From Hyparrhenia diplandra (taxonomy: Eukaryota; Streptophyta; Magnoliopsida; Poales; Poaceae), in the NCBI GenBank assembly GCA_015847255.1, contig JADLZK010010864.1, positions 99,068-163,067 on the forward strand: a stretch of 64,000 bases of DNA, given 5' to 3'. The translations under genes and the position numbers were made by a program. Under the pieces are notes generated by a model, which made no database searches, was not told the DNA's origin, and worked only from the letters and a program-made list of their open reading frames with translations. Shown here piece after piece: positions 33,847-44,290 of this stretch (the stretch's first letter is position 1; the number at the start of each line of letters is the position of its first letter).

Positions 33847-34884
33847 AGTTGTTGTTTTCGGGATACTTCTCTGAATGTTCAGCAAGAACTTGATCTTCCA
33901 AGTATGGGCAACTAGCAGTGTGTGTTAATCTACATATTAGGTGGTGCAAAGTTGGATAAATCTTTTATCATTAGGTGATCTATTCGACTGGTGCTTTATT
34001 GTAACCATTTTGTAATGATGCGAGACAGCTGTTTACAAGACAGCATGCAGGTTAGCATCGCATGCTAGTTCTTTAGTTAATGCAGAAAGCCATGAACTAG
34101 TTTGAGCTGTCCAACACATCCAAGTTATGTGTTTGAAATGCTACTCTTTGTGTTTCCAGAATGATGTCTCCATCTTATATATGTGCTTTTGTTTTCTTGG
34201 CCTTACTAGGAAGCAATTAGTGACTAAATCTGCGTTTCCTCCATACTGTTTATGTTTATTTATGCTGGAAAATGCATTTAGCCATGTGTAAGGTGCTTTC
34301 TCGAGCTTGATGTCAGTATAGTTCATCTTTAGACTTTAGTACTGTCTTTTGTTTGTAGGATATCCCAGGACTGTCTTTGAAGGGAATCAAAACAACTGAT
34401 GGCACGATTCATTTAGAGTTACGACTTGAGAGCTTCCAGAATAAGTGATATTTTCATGAGTCTCAGTTCTTTTATCAAGATATTTGTTTCGATAGACAAC
34501 AACAAGTTCACATGGTCCTGAAAAAAGTTCAGATGCATTGGAACTAAGGAGTTTGGTATAAATTCAGATGGGTGGCCATACACATGTATTTTTGCATTTT
34601 AACTAAGGGGTTCAGTATAAATTCAGATGGGTGGCCATCCATGCGACATGAAGTTGTTTCCTCTGAATTTGGTCGAATATGAATTTTGGTTGAGTCAGGA
34701 TTGCTGGATGAATCAATGAAAACGCTAAGCCAATATGAGCTACCTGTGTAACAGCAGATGGAGCTAGTTGATTGTATTGTATACATTCTTTGCATTAATA
34801 TAAATTCCTGGCTCCATTTTTGTGAAAACCAAAAGTGAGTTTAAGATCTGTTTGGCAGCATTTCTTTTACTGAATATGACATAT
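33847..34884 (+). repeat. Conserved 3' flank, unit 5
   Basis: Standard flank words of the array. A 59-base tandem duplication (AACTAAGG(A/G)G...TATAAATTCAGATGGGTGGC) starts at 34542 and 34601; the second copy is partial. No gene. The 5' part of fragment B is deleted in this unit. Confidence 0.6.
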
Positions 34885-35300
34885 TCAGTAAGAAATAGGT
34901 CTTCCAAAATCTGATCTTCCTTTTATAACCATGTCCAAGAGCTGTAATTCAGTATCCCAGTTGATGGAAATTGAACTCCAACAGTTTTGGCTGAAAGCAC
35001 ATTCGAAAAACAAATGAAAGCTAGTTTCTTCACAGCCAGCATTGCATAGGACACAACTGTAATCATCTAGGATCATATGCTTTCCTTTTAGCAGTTTCCT
35101 TGCACTGAGTCTGTCCCTTAGTAATAACCAGAAAAAGAATTTGTGTTTACCCAAATTGCTTGACCTCCACAGCCAAGTGAAAAGAGGGGAGCAAGGAGTG
35201 TGCCCAATTAGAATTTTATATATACCTTCTACTGCTGAAGAGGGAAGAACCCCAAGAATAACTCCATTTGTCTTCACTATTTTCATCCCATGGTGAAAGT
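34885..35300 (-). mobile_element. LINE fragment, zf-RVT domain
   Basis: 133-codon minus-strand frame with KHKFFFWLLLRDRLSARKLL, then CVLCNAGCEETSFHLFFECA and NCWSSI: the zinc-binding domain downstream of plant LINE reverse transcriptases (C-x2-C...H-x4-C pattern). It lies inside F-box fragment B in opposite orientation, with no reverse transcriptase attached. Best preserved of three copies (also 23.2 and 43.7 kb). Confidence 0.8.
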
Positions 35301-35912
35301 TCCAATGAGTTTTCTTTTTGCTCTAGTTATTCTTCTGCTACAATGGAGAGGGGCAGATTGAATGTTCTACTGGTTGCTTGATCAAGAAAGTATCTTATGT
35401 TGCACTTGTGTTTCTTGAAGGAGAAGAGCAGTGGGATCATGCACTGGCCACTGCACATGCCGAAACTGTTTTCATGGTTCAGTCCCAACGGCTCCTGCCT
35501 TGCATTAGTTCGAAATTCATTTCAAGATGAAGACCAAAGGAACAGAAGAATAATGTCAATTGATGTCCTTCAGGACTGATGATAAAGAGTGGCAAAAAAG
35601 CAGATCCGGCATTTTTGGGGCAGTGACATGTCTAGAGGAAAGGAATGCAGAAGAGAAGACTATAAGGTGGTTGCCTTTCATCAGGATGGGGATTTTGTTG
35701 ACCACAGGAAAGGGGAACTCATACAATACGACACAGGTGGTTATTCTCAACTGAAGGAACAAGTTTTGCACCTCTGCACTCTCGGGCACAACTATACAGC
35801 TGTATCTCCGTACGTGCCCTGTTTCACCAGGTCATCAGCACTTAAAGACAAAACAAGGCCAGGTAACTTGATGGATCTGCTTATGCACAGTACATGTAGA
35901 CATGTGCGGTAA
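35301..35912 (+). pseudogene. F-box fragment 'B', unit 5
   Basis: Frames contain FQDEDQRNRRIMSIDVLQD, a TGA, then QKSRSGIFGA/IRHFWGSDMSRGKECRRE, DYKVVAFHQDGDFVDHRKGE, LIQYDTGGYSQLKEQVLHLC, TLGHNYTAVSPYVPCFTRSS. The tail aligns with SYDLDSKELRALCTLGEGY...TPYVPCF of the A genes. Two frame breaks and the loss of the stop seen in unit 4 make it non-functional. Confidence 0.65.
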
Positions 35913-36543
35913 TATCCATGTAGCGTGTTATTCATATCCCAATTTAGGTGGACCAATACAGGTGGGTGGTAGTTTAGCTTCCAGAGAAATATTCAGTGTG
36001 CTTATCTTTGTTACAGCGTCACTGAATGGAGTAAATTGGAGAATTGCTTTTGTGATCAACCTGGACATTGCAATATCTCTGATGCATGGGCTACTAACTT
36101 CGATTGTTTTTCACTGAAAACAGGCCAATTTTGCATTAGATCTTTTAGGGTTCGTATAAATCTGGTCTTTTAATGTTTGCAAAGTTGTGCAGATTGTGAG
36201 TTTTCACTCTATGTGCATTGAATAAGAATGTCCCAAATTTATTCATGGTACATTGCTGTTCATGTCAGCTAATTAGTCAAGTATATATTATAGTTGGTGA
36301 GTTGATGTATAGTTAGCATATCAAACCATGCGGGACACATAAAGCTAATTAATTGCATTGTATAAACCAAATTACTAATGCAATTGTCACTAGCATGTCA
36401 ATGCTTCCTCACAATCTTATCACATCAGCCAATACAGAAACCAGTAAATGTATGCTATTTTTCAGTATGTGCTTATTATGAAGATTAATAATAGCAGACC
36501 TAGCTGTTGTTCTGAATCGCTACATTTCCATGTTTGCTCTCAT
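35913..36543. other. Intergenic, nothing supported
   Basis: AT-rich with no recognised coding region or repeat ends; it leads into the RAD51-like fragment. Confidence 0.35.
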
Positions 36544-36544
36544 G

Positions 36545-36960
36545 GCTCTAGACAGTGCCACAGCTTTGTACCAACTTATTTCCCAGGGAAAGGGGAGGTA
36601 TCAGCGAGGCAAATGCACAGGTCAGTTGCAAGTTTGAATTATTTATTTTTCTCATTGAGAATATTCTATTTTACACTATTTCGATATCCATCATGGTTGT
36701 TCCATTTTCTAAACTTTTCATTTTGTCGCTGCAGTTTGGAATAGCTGTGGTTACGAATCAAGCTGTGTAGCACAAGTGCATGGATCTGCAAGGTTTGTTG
36801 GACCTGAGTTCAAACCCATCGGTGCAAACACATCATGGCTCATGCTTCGACAACAAGGCAATGATGATGAAACACTTCTACGAGTACATGATGACAGTGC
36901 CATGTGCCTTACGGGTCAAAGTTGGAGAAGAGAGTAACGAAATGTAAATTGCTCAATTGA
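36545..36960 (+). pseudogene. RAD51 recombinase gene fragment
   Basis: Exon-like piece 1 (36545-36620) encodes DSATALY, then (next frame) FPGKGEVSARQMH, matching the Walker-B end and following residues of plant RAD51 (DSATALYRTDF-GRGELSARQMH). After a GT...AG intron (36621-36734, acceptor GTCGCTGCAG) piece 2 encodes FGIAVVTNQ, VAQVHGSARFVGPEFKPIG and MAHASTT, the loop-2 region. RAD51 forms filaments on single-stranded DNA for homologous recombination. The fragment lacks Walker A and the N-terminal domain, has at least three frame breaks, and skips the LAKFLRSLQKLADE-type segment. VAQV...F.GP and MAHASTT favour RAD51 over DMC1. The retained intron means DNA-level copying, not a processed pseudogene. 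Confidence 0.75.
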
Positions 36961-37475
36961 TGGAACGGTTTGAAGGCTCAAAGATGAAGAAGAGAATGGA
37001 GACATGCAGATCATTATAATTAGTAAAAAGAAATAAAATTTATAGAAGATCATTCTTGGTTCAGCAATGAGCTAATGAAAATGTGAGAGAGCTTGATTGT
37101 GTCCGTATTTGTTGTGCCATTCTTAGTGCACCTAGATCATGAAATTTTTATGACATGAATTGTTTGATGAATTGTCATAAAAAAATAATTGTTTGATGAA
37201 AATTTAATCGATATTGAAGGAAACTCAAGGACCCCGTTCGTTTTGTTTTGATGTTCCCATGTTGACTAGTTTCATAAATAATTATAGGAACATGATAAAA
37301 ATTATGAAAAAAAAATTGTAGGCTTTTCACGAGATTCTCTATGTAGGAAAAATATTAAATGATGAAAATCAATAGTTTTTGCATGCTTAAAGATTAGCTC
37401 TTTTAATTAAGATGCAACTTCTATGATTTGTGTAGGCCAAAATCAATATCCAAAAATTATGAAATTTGTTTTGTA
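36961..37475. other. AT-rich intergenic; nothing supported
   Basis: No gene or repeat terminus recognised up to the Stowaway MITE. Confidence 0.35.
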
Positions 37476-37712
37476 CTCCCTCCATTCCAAATTATAAGTC
37501 GTTTGACTTTTTTAAACTTTTAAATTTGACCGCTCGTCTTATTCAAAAAAATTATGCAAATATCATCAAATTTAAGCTATTTTTGAAGATTTTATATTAA
37601 CAAAACAACCCACGAAAAAGAAATAAAAATTTGCACAAATTTTTGAATAAGACGAAAGTGGTCAAACTTAGGGACAAAAAGTCAAACGACTTATAAATTG
37701 GGATTGAGGGAG
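37476..37712. mobile_element. Stowaway MITE (237 bp)
   Basis: CTCCCTCCATTCCAAATTAT and its inverted partner ATAAATTGGGATTGAGGGAG, flanked by TA on both sides (37474-37475, 37713-37714). The arms GTCGTTTGACTTTTT and AAAAAGTCAAACGAC extend the pairing. Well preserved and non-coding. Confidence 0.9.
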
Positions 37713-38239
37713 TAGTTGTTTTACGATAATACTAACCTCCAAAAAAAAGTTTGGGATTAATTTGATCATGTTTAATTATATCCTTCATTCCTTGCCTTAA
37801 TTATTAGTTAATAAATACTAAAATGGTTAGCATAAATCCTAATATGACTTGAATGTGTTTTGGAGTTGATTGTAGACCATGAACTGCCTCCACCCTTGTT
37901 GTTTCATGGCAAATTAAGTGCCTTCTTAATATGTCCGTGGTGGAATTAAGCATTTTATTATTAGTAGATGCATGTATGCATTATCTTGGACAAGTGATTA
38001 AGCTGTTTAGGTGCTTTTTATGTTAGAATTTTGTTAGTCCATGTTAGTTCAATACGAATAACTAAATAAACTTGTTGTTAATAATTAAATTGCTTATTGG
38101 AATAATAACCCTAGTTCTTTGGTGAAGGAAAGTTGTACTCAACTTTCTTAGATTTTTAAGTTCATTCATGCACTTCTATGTCTTTCATCATACATCTTGT
38201 CATGCATTCCGTCACTGTAAAGCATACATCATTATTACA
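37713..38239. other. AT-rich intergenic; nothing supported
   Basis: No gene or repeat ends recognised. Confidence 0.35.
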
Positions 38240-38480
38240 TGTAATCGTATACGAGAGTGAGTTGGATCGTGTCATTAAAGCTTGGGAGATGGTCATCGAT
38301 CAGTGATGTTGGTGCCATGTTTGACTACTGCAATTTTGACTTTCCAAGCGAGCCCTGAGCATAAACCCTCCCCTGTTTTACAAATTTTTATTACACGTTA
38401 AGTCTTGTGAAATGTGAGTTGCTAGAAACCGTTGTTGCATGATTACCTTGAATTCCGGATATTTCTAGACGATATCACAC
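38240..38480 (+). repeat. Upstream flank shared with copy 2 unit
   Basis: Diverged copy of 9880-10170 (GAGTGAGTTGGATCGTGT, TTGACTTTCCAAG, GTTGTTGCATGATTACCTTG). Confidence 0.6.
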
Positions 38481-39490
38481 TAGTACGAGTAGGTCAAACT
38501 TTATTGCTTAATAATGCTTAGATTTCGGTAGAAATCAAATGGTAGTTTTGTCACTCACGAGAAATAGGTTTTACCGTTGCTCTCCTGGGTGGTGAGAATA
38601 CCTTAATGATGTACATGAATTAAAATGGAGGCTGAACGAGACATGGGAATTGTCTTTGGTGCTTAAGCCGACAGGGATGCATGGTCGCGCTTGTCCTTTC
38701 TATGTCGGTTAATAGGCTTAATCGATGCAGACCTGTGTGTGGTCGAGACTTTCCAACTAGCCATATACTCTGGTAAGCCTAATATCCCGGCTATTCATTA
38801 TGTGAAAAGACAACTGCACACTGGGTGTGGGAGATGGCGGGACTAGCATGTACCTATCCTACTAGAATAGGGTAGGCCGGTGGAGTACTTTGCCCTTGGG
38901 TAGTGCGGTCTGATTCATGGTTTGGAGGATCTAAGTGAAGGTTGATATATGTAGGCCCAAGATTGCATATGTTGTGTGGTTAGGGATGGTTAGGGATTCC
39001 TAGCTAGGTATAATGGTTCGAATTGTCTTTGCTCCTCGGTTATGGATGCTCGACCCTCTCAACACTAATCGTAGTTAAACAATGAAACATGGTGACTATG
39101 GAAAAGAGATGAAGAGATGAACACAAAATGTGAAGTTTAATACAAGTGATTGAGATATAACATGTGCAAATCTGACTATAATAAGCTTCACCAAATGATG
39201 CTAAAACTTGACTAAAAGATTGAGAGTAACGATCCACTTGTAGTAAGCTTTTCTAGCTCTACTACTTCCCTTCAGTCTGCATGCCCTTGAAGTCTTTTCT
39301 TTTAGTCGGTAAGTCTTGTTGAGTACCCTCAAGTAAACCCCATATGTATGTTTTGATTTGTGCTACTGGTCGAAGTCATGTTAGTGGGATCGATCGACAT
39401 GATCCGATTGTCTCTTCTACTTTTGATACTTCATCTACATTGCATTCGTTGATCTATTCACCTTTTGAAACTTAAGTTTTACATAAGCAC
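38481..39490. mobile_element. About 1-kb insertion relative to copy 2 flank, solo-LTR-like
   Basis: The flank alignment with 10.15 kb is continuous except for this block: the match stops after GGATATTT and resumes at TTTTGTAAACTAATGTTA. The block has no protein-like frame and the mixed composition of an old LTR. Exact ends and a target duplication were not found. Confidence 0.4.
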
Positions 39491-39876
39491 GTTTTGTAAA
39501 CTAATGTTATAAGTCTTACGCACTCGATGTATATTATTTATGTATGAAAGTCGTAATGTTTTGGCTACTCCGATGTTTGATCCTGGATGAGTCGTAATAC
39601 ATGGATGATTCTAGGTTCTCTAAGGACGGTAGACAGACTACCGGATTACCCGGCTCTCATGTGCAAAGCAGTTAGAGGTTTTGAGGACAATGACGGGTGC
39701 ATGTGGGGCATTGTGGTTCTACCACAATTATGCATTTGGCTAGGTACAAGCGCCAAATTAAAGAATTGTGTACCCAACAATTTCACTGAATTGCTATCTT
39801 GCAATGAGCTTCGCAGGATTGTCATCGTGAAAGAAGTTCAGCTCGCTAGAATGCCATTCTATGAGTCTTGGACTCA

Positions 39877-40692
39877 GGCCTTGTTTAGATGTGGAAAAAG
39901 TCTAAATCACACCCCCACCTATGGGAGGTGGTCTAAATCACCCTCTCACCTATGAAATGGTTTAAATCACCCCACTGAACTTTTCAAAACCCGGTCGGAT
40001 TATTTTAAAAACAGTTTTGAAAAATCATATAAAATTATAGAAAAATCATAAAATAGAATATAAAATTGTGTTAGACTCCAAATGAGTAGATCTATGCAGT
40101 GAACATATAATATGGTATGCTTTAGTACAATTTTTTTTGTTGTAGCTTTAGATTTATGCTTTTTCTCGTAGTTGTAAAAAGTGTACTAAAGTATACCATA
40201 TTATATGTTCATTGCGTAGATCTACTCATTTGGAGTCTAACACAATTTTATTTTCTATTTTATGATTTTTCTATGATTTTCTATGATTTTTCAAAACTGC
40301 TTTAGAAGGTAATTTGGACAGGCCAAAAAAGTTCGGGGGTGATTTAGACCATTTCATAGGTCAAAGGGGTGATTTAGACCACCTCCCATAGTTGGGGGTG
40401 TGATTTAGACTTTTTTTCCTTTAGATGTTAGAAAAACTTGCAAAAAGTAATGTTGGAACTCCCCAGAGCGCAAGTAGCAGAAGACGTTTCGTTTGTTTGT
40501 GGTAAATATTATCCTACCATGGGGTAACTAGACTCAAAAGAATCGCCTCGAATGTACATCTAAATCGTGTAATTAGTTATTTTTTTATCTATATTTTATA
40601 CTCCAAACATATATCTTTTTGGTGTATTTAATGTGATGTGATGGAGGAAGAGTGGAAAAAGAGTTACAAATTTTACCAATCTAAACAAGGCC
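39877..40692. mobile_element. TIR element GGCCTTGTTTAGAT, interrupted
   Basis: GGCCTTGTTTAGAT (39877) pairs with ATCTAAACAAGGCC, nearly intact at the right end (40679-40692). Such termini are widespread on grass MITEs. The equivalent place at about 11.09 kb in the copy 2 unit has no such element, so it is an empty site. A Mutator-like MITE (39893-40419) is inserted within its left terminus. Confidence 0.65.
39893..40419. mobile_element. Mutator-like MITE with long inverted repeats
   Basis: Termini GGAAAAAGTCTAAATCACAC and its inverse GTGTGATTTAGACTTTTTTTCC; the pairing runs over about 220 bases each side (CTCCAAATGAGTAGATCTA against TAGATCTACTCATTTGGAG). TTTAGATGT flanks both ends (39884-39892 and 40420-40428), a perfect 9-base target duplication typical of Mutator-like elements. 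527 bases, non-coding. Confidence 0.9.
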
Positions 40693-40739
40693 TCGTACAT
40701 TATTATCAAAAATAATTTTTTTTTTTTTCTTCCACTTCT

Positions 40740-41070
40740 GCCCCTGCACTTTTTTTACTTCTTGTTCTCACGTGAAAGCACACAGACGAACCAAACGGAA
40801 CGGAGAACGGAGGTGGGGAAACGGATCGAGTGAGCGGAGCGCTTCTCCTCCGACTCCGAGCGCGCGCTGCTCCGCTTCGTCTCTCCACGCCGGAGCCCGG
40901 ACACGAGCGCCACCGCCACTGCAGCGCCTCCCACTTCTTTGACACCTGCTGTCCCGAGGTGAGGCGCGAGAGGGGGGCGGAGCCGCGAGGGTTTAGAGAT
41001 TTCCCCATCTGGGCAAATCCCCCCGCCGGCTAGCGCCGCCGCCGTCGACGCGGGCCCTCTCCGGCAGCCG
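40740..41070 (+). promoter_or_regulatory. Promoter/leader of the 41.2-kb F-box gene
   Basis: GC-rich block nearly the same as that of copy 2 (CACGTGAAAGCACAC, GGAAACGGATCGAGTGAGCG, GAGCGCTTCTCCTCCGACTC). CACGTG at about 40770 is a G-box-type core. No clear TATA box is seen. The conservation between copies with otherwise diverged upstream DNA suggests the core promoter and transcription start lie here. Confidence 0.5.
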
Positions 41071-41176
41071 GTACGTTTCCCATTCCGCCGCATTTCTCAG
41101 TCACTGTCTCTCTCTCTCTCTCTCCCTCGTGCGCTTCCGTCCCATAACCTCACCTCATTCTCCACAGAACTCGAAG
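41071..41176 (+). other. 5'-UTR intron of the 41.2-kb F-box gene
   Basis: GTACGT donor at 41071. The acceptor aligned with the other copies reads CTCGAAG (ends 41176), with an alternative CCACAG at 41167. A CT microsatellite (about 41106-41124) is inside. Confidence 0.55.
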
Positions 41177-41208
41177 CTTGTGGCGCGTGCCTTCCCCCTC
41201 CCGGCGGC

Positions 41209-42426
41209 ATGGACTGCGCAAAGGGGACGGCGGTGGCGGGGCTCTACGATGACCTGATGGTGGACATCCTCTCGCGCGTGCCCGTCAAGGACGTCCGCCG
41301 GTCCAAGTGCGTGTCCAAACCCTGGCGTGACCTCATCGCCGACCCTCTCAACCGCAAGAAGCTGCCCCAGACCCTGGAAGGCTTCTTCCACGGTTGCGCC
41401 GGCGGGCGTAGCAGCTACGGCCAGTTCACCAGCCTATTGGGGAGCGGACAATGCGTGGCTCCAGTCGATCCGTCCTTTTCCTTCCTCGCGGCGAAGCTGC
41501 CTGGGGTCGAGCGTTTGGCCCTCTTGGATTCCTGCAATGGGCTCCTGCTCTTTGGGTGCACCCGGGAGGACAAGTTCGGGTACATCGTGTGCAACCCTGC
41601 GACAGAGGAATTGGTGACTGTGCCTGCCAGCTCCGGCTCTTGTCCGCCTCCACCTCTATTTGAAGAGATCGACATCGATTTTATTGAAAGATTTGCATAC
41701 ACCTTTCTGATGTTTGACAGTGCTATCTCCTCGCGCTTCCACTTGGTCCAGTTCTGGCAGGATAGGTCGAAGCTGGAGGTGGAAACGGTGCACTCATACT
41801 CATCTGAAACCAGGGCATGGACTGACAGGTCAAGCAAGTGGGAGCGAGGTGAAGAGGGTGGCGAATGGGAATTGTGGGGTAACGTCATAATCAAATTCAA
41901 CTGCAGGGCTTTGGTCAATGGTCTGTTGCATTTTGTTGTCTACCATGTTCAGAAATATGAGTGGCTGATAGTTGCAGTGGATGCAGAAGGGAAAACTTGT
42001 AGGATCATCCCCTGGAATGATAAGGATGAGTTTCCGGGTGGTCCTTTTATTGGTCAATCCCAAGGCCATCTGCACTGCATCAGTAAAAGTCTGCAATTCA
42101 AAGACGACACTTGTTTCCATCTCACGCAACTGTCAGTTTGGGTTCTTGAGGACTATGATACACAAGACTGGATCCTGAAGCACAATGTGAGCACTTCACA
42201 ATTATTTGGATTGCTGAGTTGCTCAAGTAGCGACTTTCGTATTGTGGCCATTCATCCGGACCACAATTCGATAATCCTTGTTCAGCACTGGAACCACAAA
42301 CTGGGATCATATGACCTGGATAGTAAGGAGCTGCGTGCTCTCTGCACTCTAGGAGCGGGCTATTGGTCTGTTACCCCATATGTTCCCTGTTTCATGGAGT
42401 CACCGGTTCTTGCCACCAAGTACTGA
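41209..42426 (+). CDS. F-box protein with F-box-associated domain (intact)
   Basis: 405 codons. The F-box is near residues 12-50 (DILSRVPVKDVRRSKCVSKP). The F-box-associated domain has LLDSCNGLLLFGC, YIVCNPATEELVTVPAS, LVQFWQDRSKLEVE, SETRAWTDRSSKW, NGLLHFVVYH, GQSQGHLHCI, LSVWVLEDYDTQDWILKHNV, IVAIHPDHNSIILVQHWNHK and SYDLDSKELRALCTLGAGY. Expected role: SKP1-binding substrate receptor of an SCF ubiquitin ligase. It is the sister of the 32.6-kb gene, with clear differences near residues 155-170 (EEIDIDFIERFAYTF here) and 340-350, the likely target-specificity parts. It keeps the conserved promoter, leader and 5'-UTR intron, so it is the best candidate for the functional family member. The start is fixed by the common MDCAKGTA beginning. 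Confidence 0.94.
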   Translation: MDCAKGTAVAGLYDDLMVDILSRVPVKDVRRSKCVSKPWRDLIADPLNRKKLPQTLEGFFHGCAGGRSSYGQFTSLLGSGQCVAPVDPSFSFLAAKLPGVERLALLDSCNGLLLFGCTREDKFGYIVCNPATEELVTVPASSGSCPPPPLFEEIDIDFIERFAYTFLMFDSAISSRFHLVQFWQDRSKLEVETVHSYSSETRAWTDRSSKWERGEEGGEWELWGNVIIKFNCRALVNGLLHFVVYHVQKYEWLIVAVDAEGKTCRIIPWNDKDEFPGGPFIGQSQGHLHCISKSLQFKDDTCFHLTQLSVWVLEDYDTQDWILKHNVSTSQLFGLLSCSSSDFRIVAIHPDHNSIILVQHWNHKLGSYDLDSKELRALCTLGAGYWSVTPYVPCFMESPVLATKY

Positions 42427-43500
42427 GGTTGTTGTTTGTGGGATACTTGTCTGATTGTTCAACAAGACCTTGATCTTCCAAGTAGGGGACAACTAATAGT
42501 ATGGGTAATTCTACTAGAGTTAGGTGGTGTGAAGCTTGATAAATCTATTATCATTAGGTGATGTATTCTGTTGGTGCTTTAATGTAACGCTTTTGTAATG
42601 CTGTGAGAAAGCTGTTTACATATGCTAGTTATTTAGTTAATGCATAAATCCATGAACTAGTTTGAGCTACGCAACACATCCAAGTTATGAGTTTGAAATG
42701 CTACCCTTTGTGTGTCCAGAATGATGTCTCCCATATTATATATGTGCTTTGTTCTTGGCCTTACTACCGAGCAATTACTGACTGAACTGGTGTTTTCCAT
42801 GGTGACGTATATGTTTATTTATGCTGGAAGTTGCATTTATCGTGCATATGACACGGAGGTCATGTCTAAGCTCAAATGTTGTTGTTGCTGGTTACTTGCA
42901 TTCGTTTTGGCTGTCAAGTATAAGCTTGCTCATGAATTGTTCTATTCAGGTATAGTCAATTATTTCTTATTACAACCAATATAAGTTGAGCTAGTGTTTT
43001 TGATAACATATTTTACTACTGTAAGTGAACTGTAGATTTTTCTTTCTTATGTCCTGTGCATGTGAAGAACTGATTTTTTTCCCATATAATATTTCTCTTC
43101 TCGTTCTTATGCTGAAAAAGGAACAAACATTATACCCATCTTTTTTTGCCGAACGTCCCTATGTTTTGTAAAATTTAGAGCTTAAAAAATTTGAAGCATT
43201 ATCCTTAAAATCTTCGTAGTTGTTTACATGGTATAGCTAGTTTCTAGCAAAAGTTTCCATGCATTGCTTCTTAAGAATAGTTGCACTATGTAACAGATGG
43301 AGCTAGTTGATTGTATTGTAATTGTATACATTCTTTGCAATAATATAAATTCCTTGCTCCATTTTTGTGAAAACCAAAAGCGAGTTTAAGATTTGTTTCA
43401 AGATTTGCAGTGCATACATACAGTGGCAATGCTCAAACCTAGAGCTGGCAGCATTTCTTTTACTGAATGTGACATATTTTATCTATCTCGGTGTAACAGG
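42427..43500 (+). repeat. Conserved 3' flank, unit 6
   Basis: Array flank words as in the other units (CTTGATCTTCCAAGTAGGGG, CATGAACTAGTTTGAGCTAC, GAGCAATTACTGACTGAA). No gene. Confidence 0.6.
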
Positions 43501-43640
43501 GACAGCCCTATGAGTCTTCAGTTCTCCAGGTCTGGAGCCTTCTTTTGTGAATGGCTTGCTGCATTTCTTGGTCGGACACATGAAAAACAAGGATGTCCTC
43601 ATAGTTGCTATGGATGGGGAAGAGAGCATAATATTTTTTT
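43501..43640 (+). pseudogene. F-box fragment 'B', unit 6
   Basis: VNGLLHFLVGHMKNKDVLIV and AMDGEESI (around 43545-43630) match the NGLLHFVV...LIVAVDAEGK segment. It continues after a LINE piece at 44191-44290 and is then cut by another LINE. Confidence 0.6.
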
Positions 43641-43734
43641 TTTTGGACCAAATCAGTAGGGTAATCCCCTACCTAATATTTTTTTTTCAATTGATTACCC
43701 AACAGGCAGTTATGAAGATTTTCTTAAAAGTAGG

Positions 43735-44190
43735 CCTTCCAAAATCTGTTCTTGCTTTTGTAGCCATGTCCTAGGGCTGTCAGTGTCCCAGTTGATGGGA
43801 ATTGAACTCCAAAAGTTTTGGCTGAAAGCACATTCGAAAAACAAATGAAAGCTATTTTCTTCCCAGCCTGCATTGCATAAGACACAACTGTAATCATCGA
43901 ATCATATGCTTTCTTTTTAGCAGGTTCCTTGTACTGAGTCTGTCCCTCAGTAATAACCAGAAAAAGAATTTATGTAGTCATCTAGGACCATATGCTTTCT
44001 TTTTAGCAGGTTCCTCGTACTGAGTTTGTCCCTTAGTAATAACCAGATAAAGAATTTATGTTTGCCCAAATTGCTTGACCTCCACAGTCAAGTGAATTAT
44101 AATTTTGCCAAATTAGAATTTTATATACCTTTCTACTGCTGATGCTGGAATAACCCCAAGAATAACTCGATTTGTCTTCACTATTTTCAT
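43735..44190 (-). mobile_element. LINE zf-RVT fragment, unit 6
   Basis: Third copy of the fragment seen at 34885-35300 and 23213-23505. It contains an extra partial tandem duplication (ATATGCTTTCTTTTTAGCAG...AATAACCAGA at about 43906 and 43990), a change private to this unit. Confidence 0.65.
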
Positions 44191-44290
44191 CCCATGGTGA
44201 GAGTTCCATTGAATTTTCTATTTGCTCTAGCTGTTCTGCTGACTGAATATTCTGTTGGTTGCTTGATCAAGAAAGTATCCTATGCTGCCC

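Noticed and set aside
36545..36960. DMC1 as the source of the recombinase fragment
   Set aside because: VAQV followed by GSA-F-GP and MAHASTT matches the RAD51 form better than the DMC1 form of this region.
41104..41124. CT microsatellite as a regulatory element
   Set aside because: A simple repeat inside the 5'-UTR intron with no supporting evidence of function.
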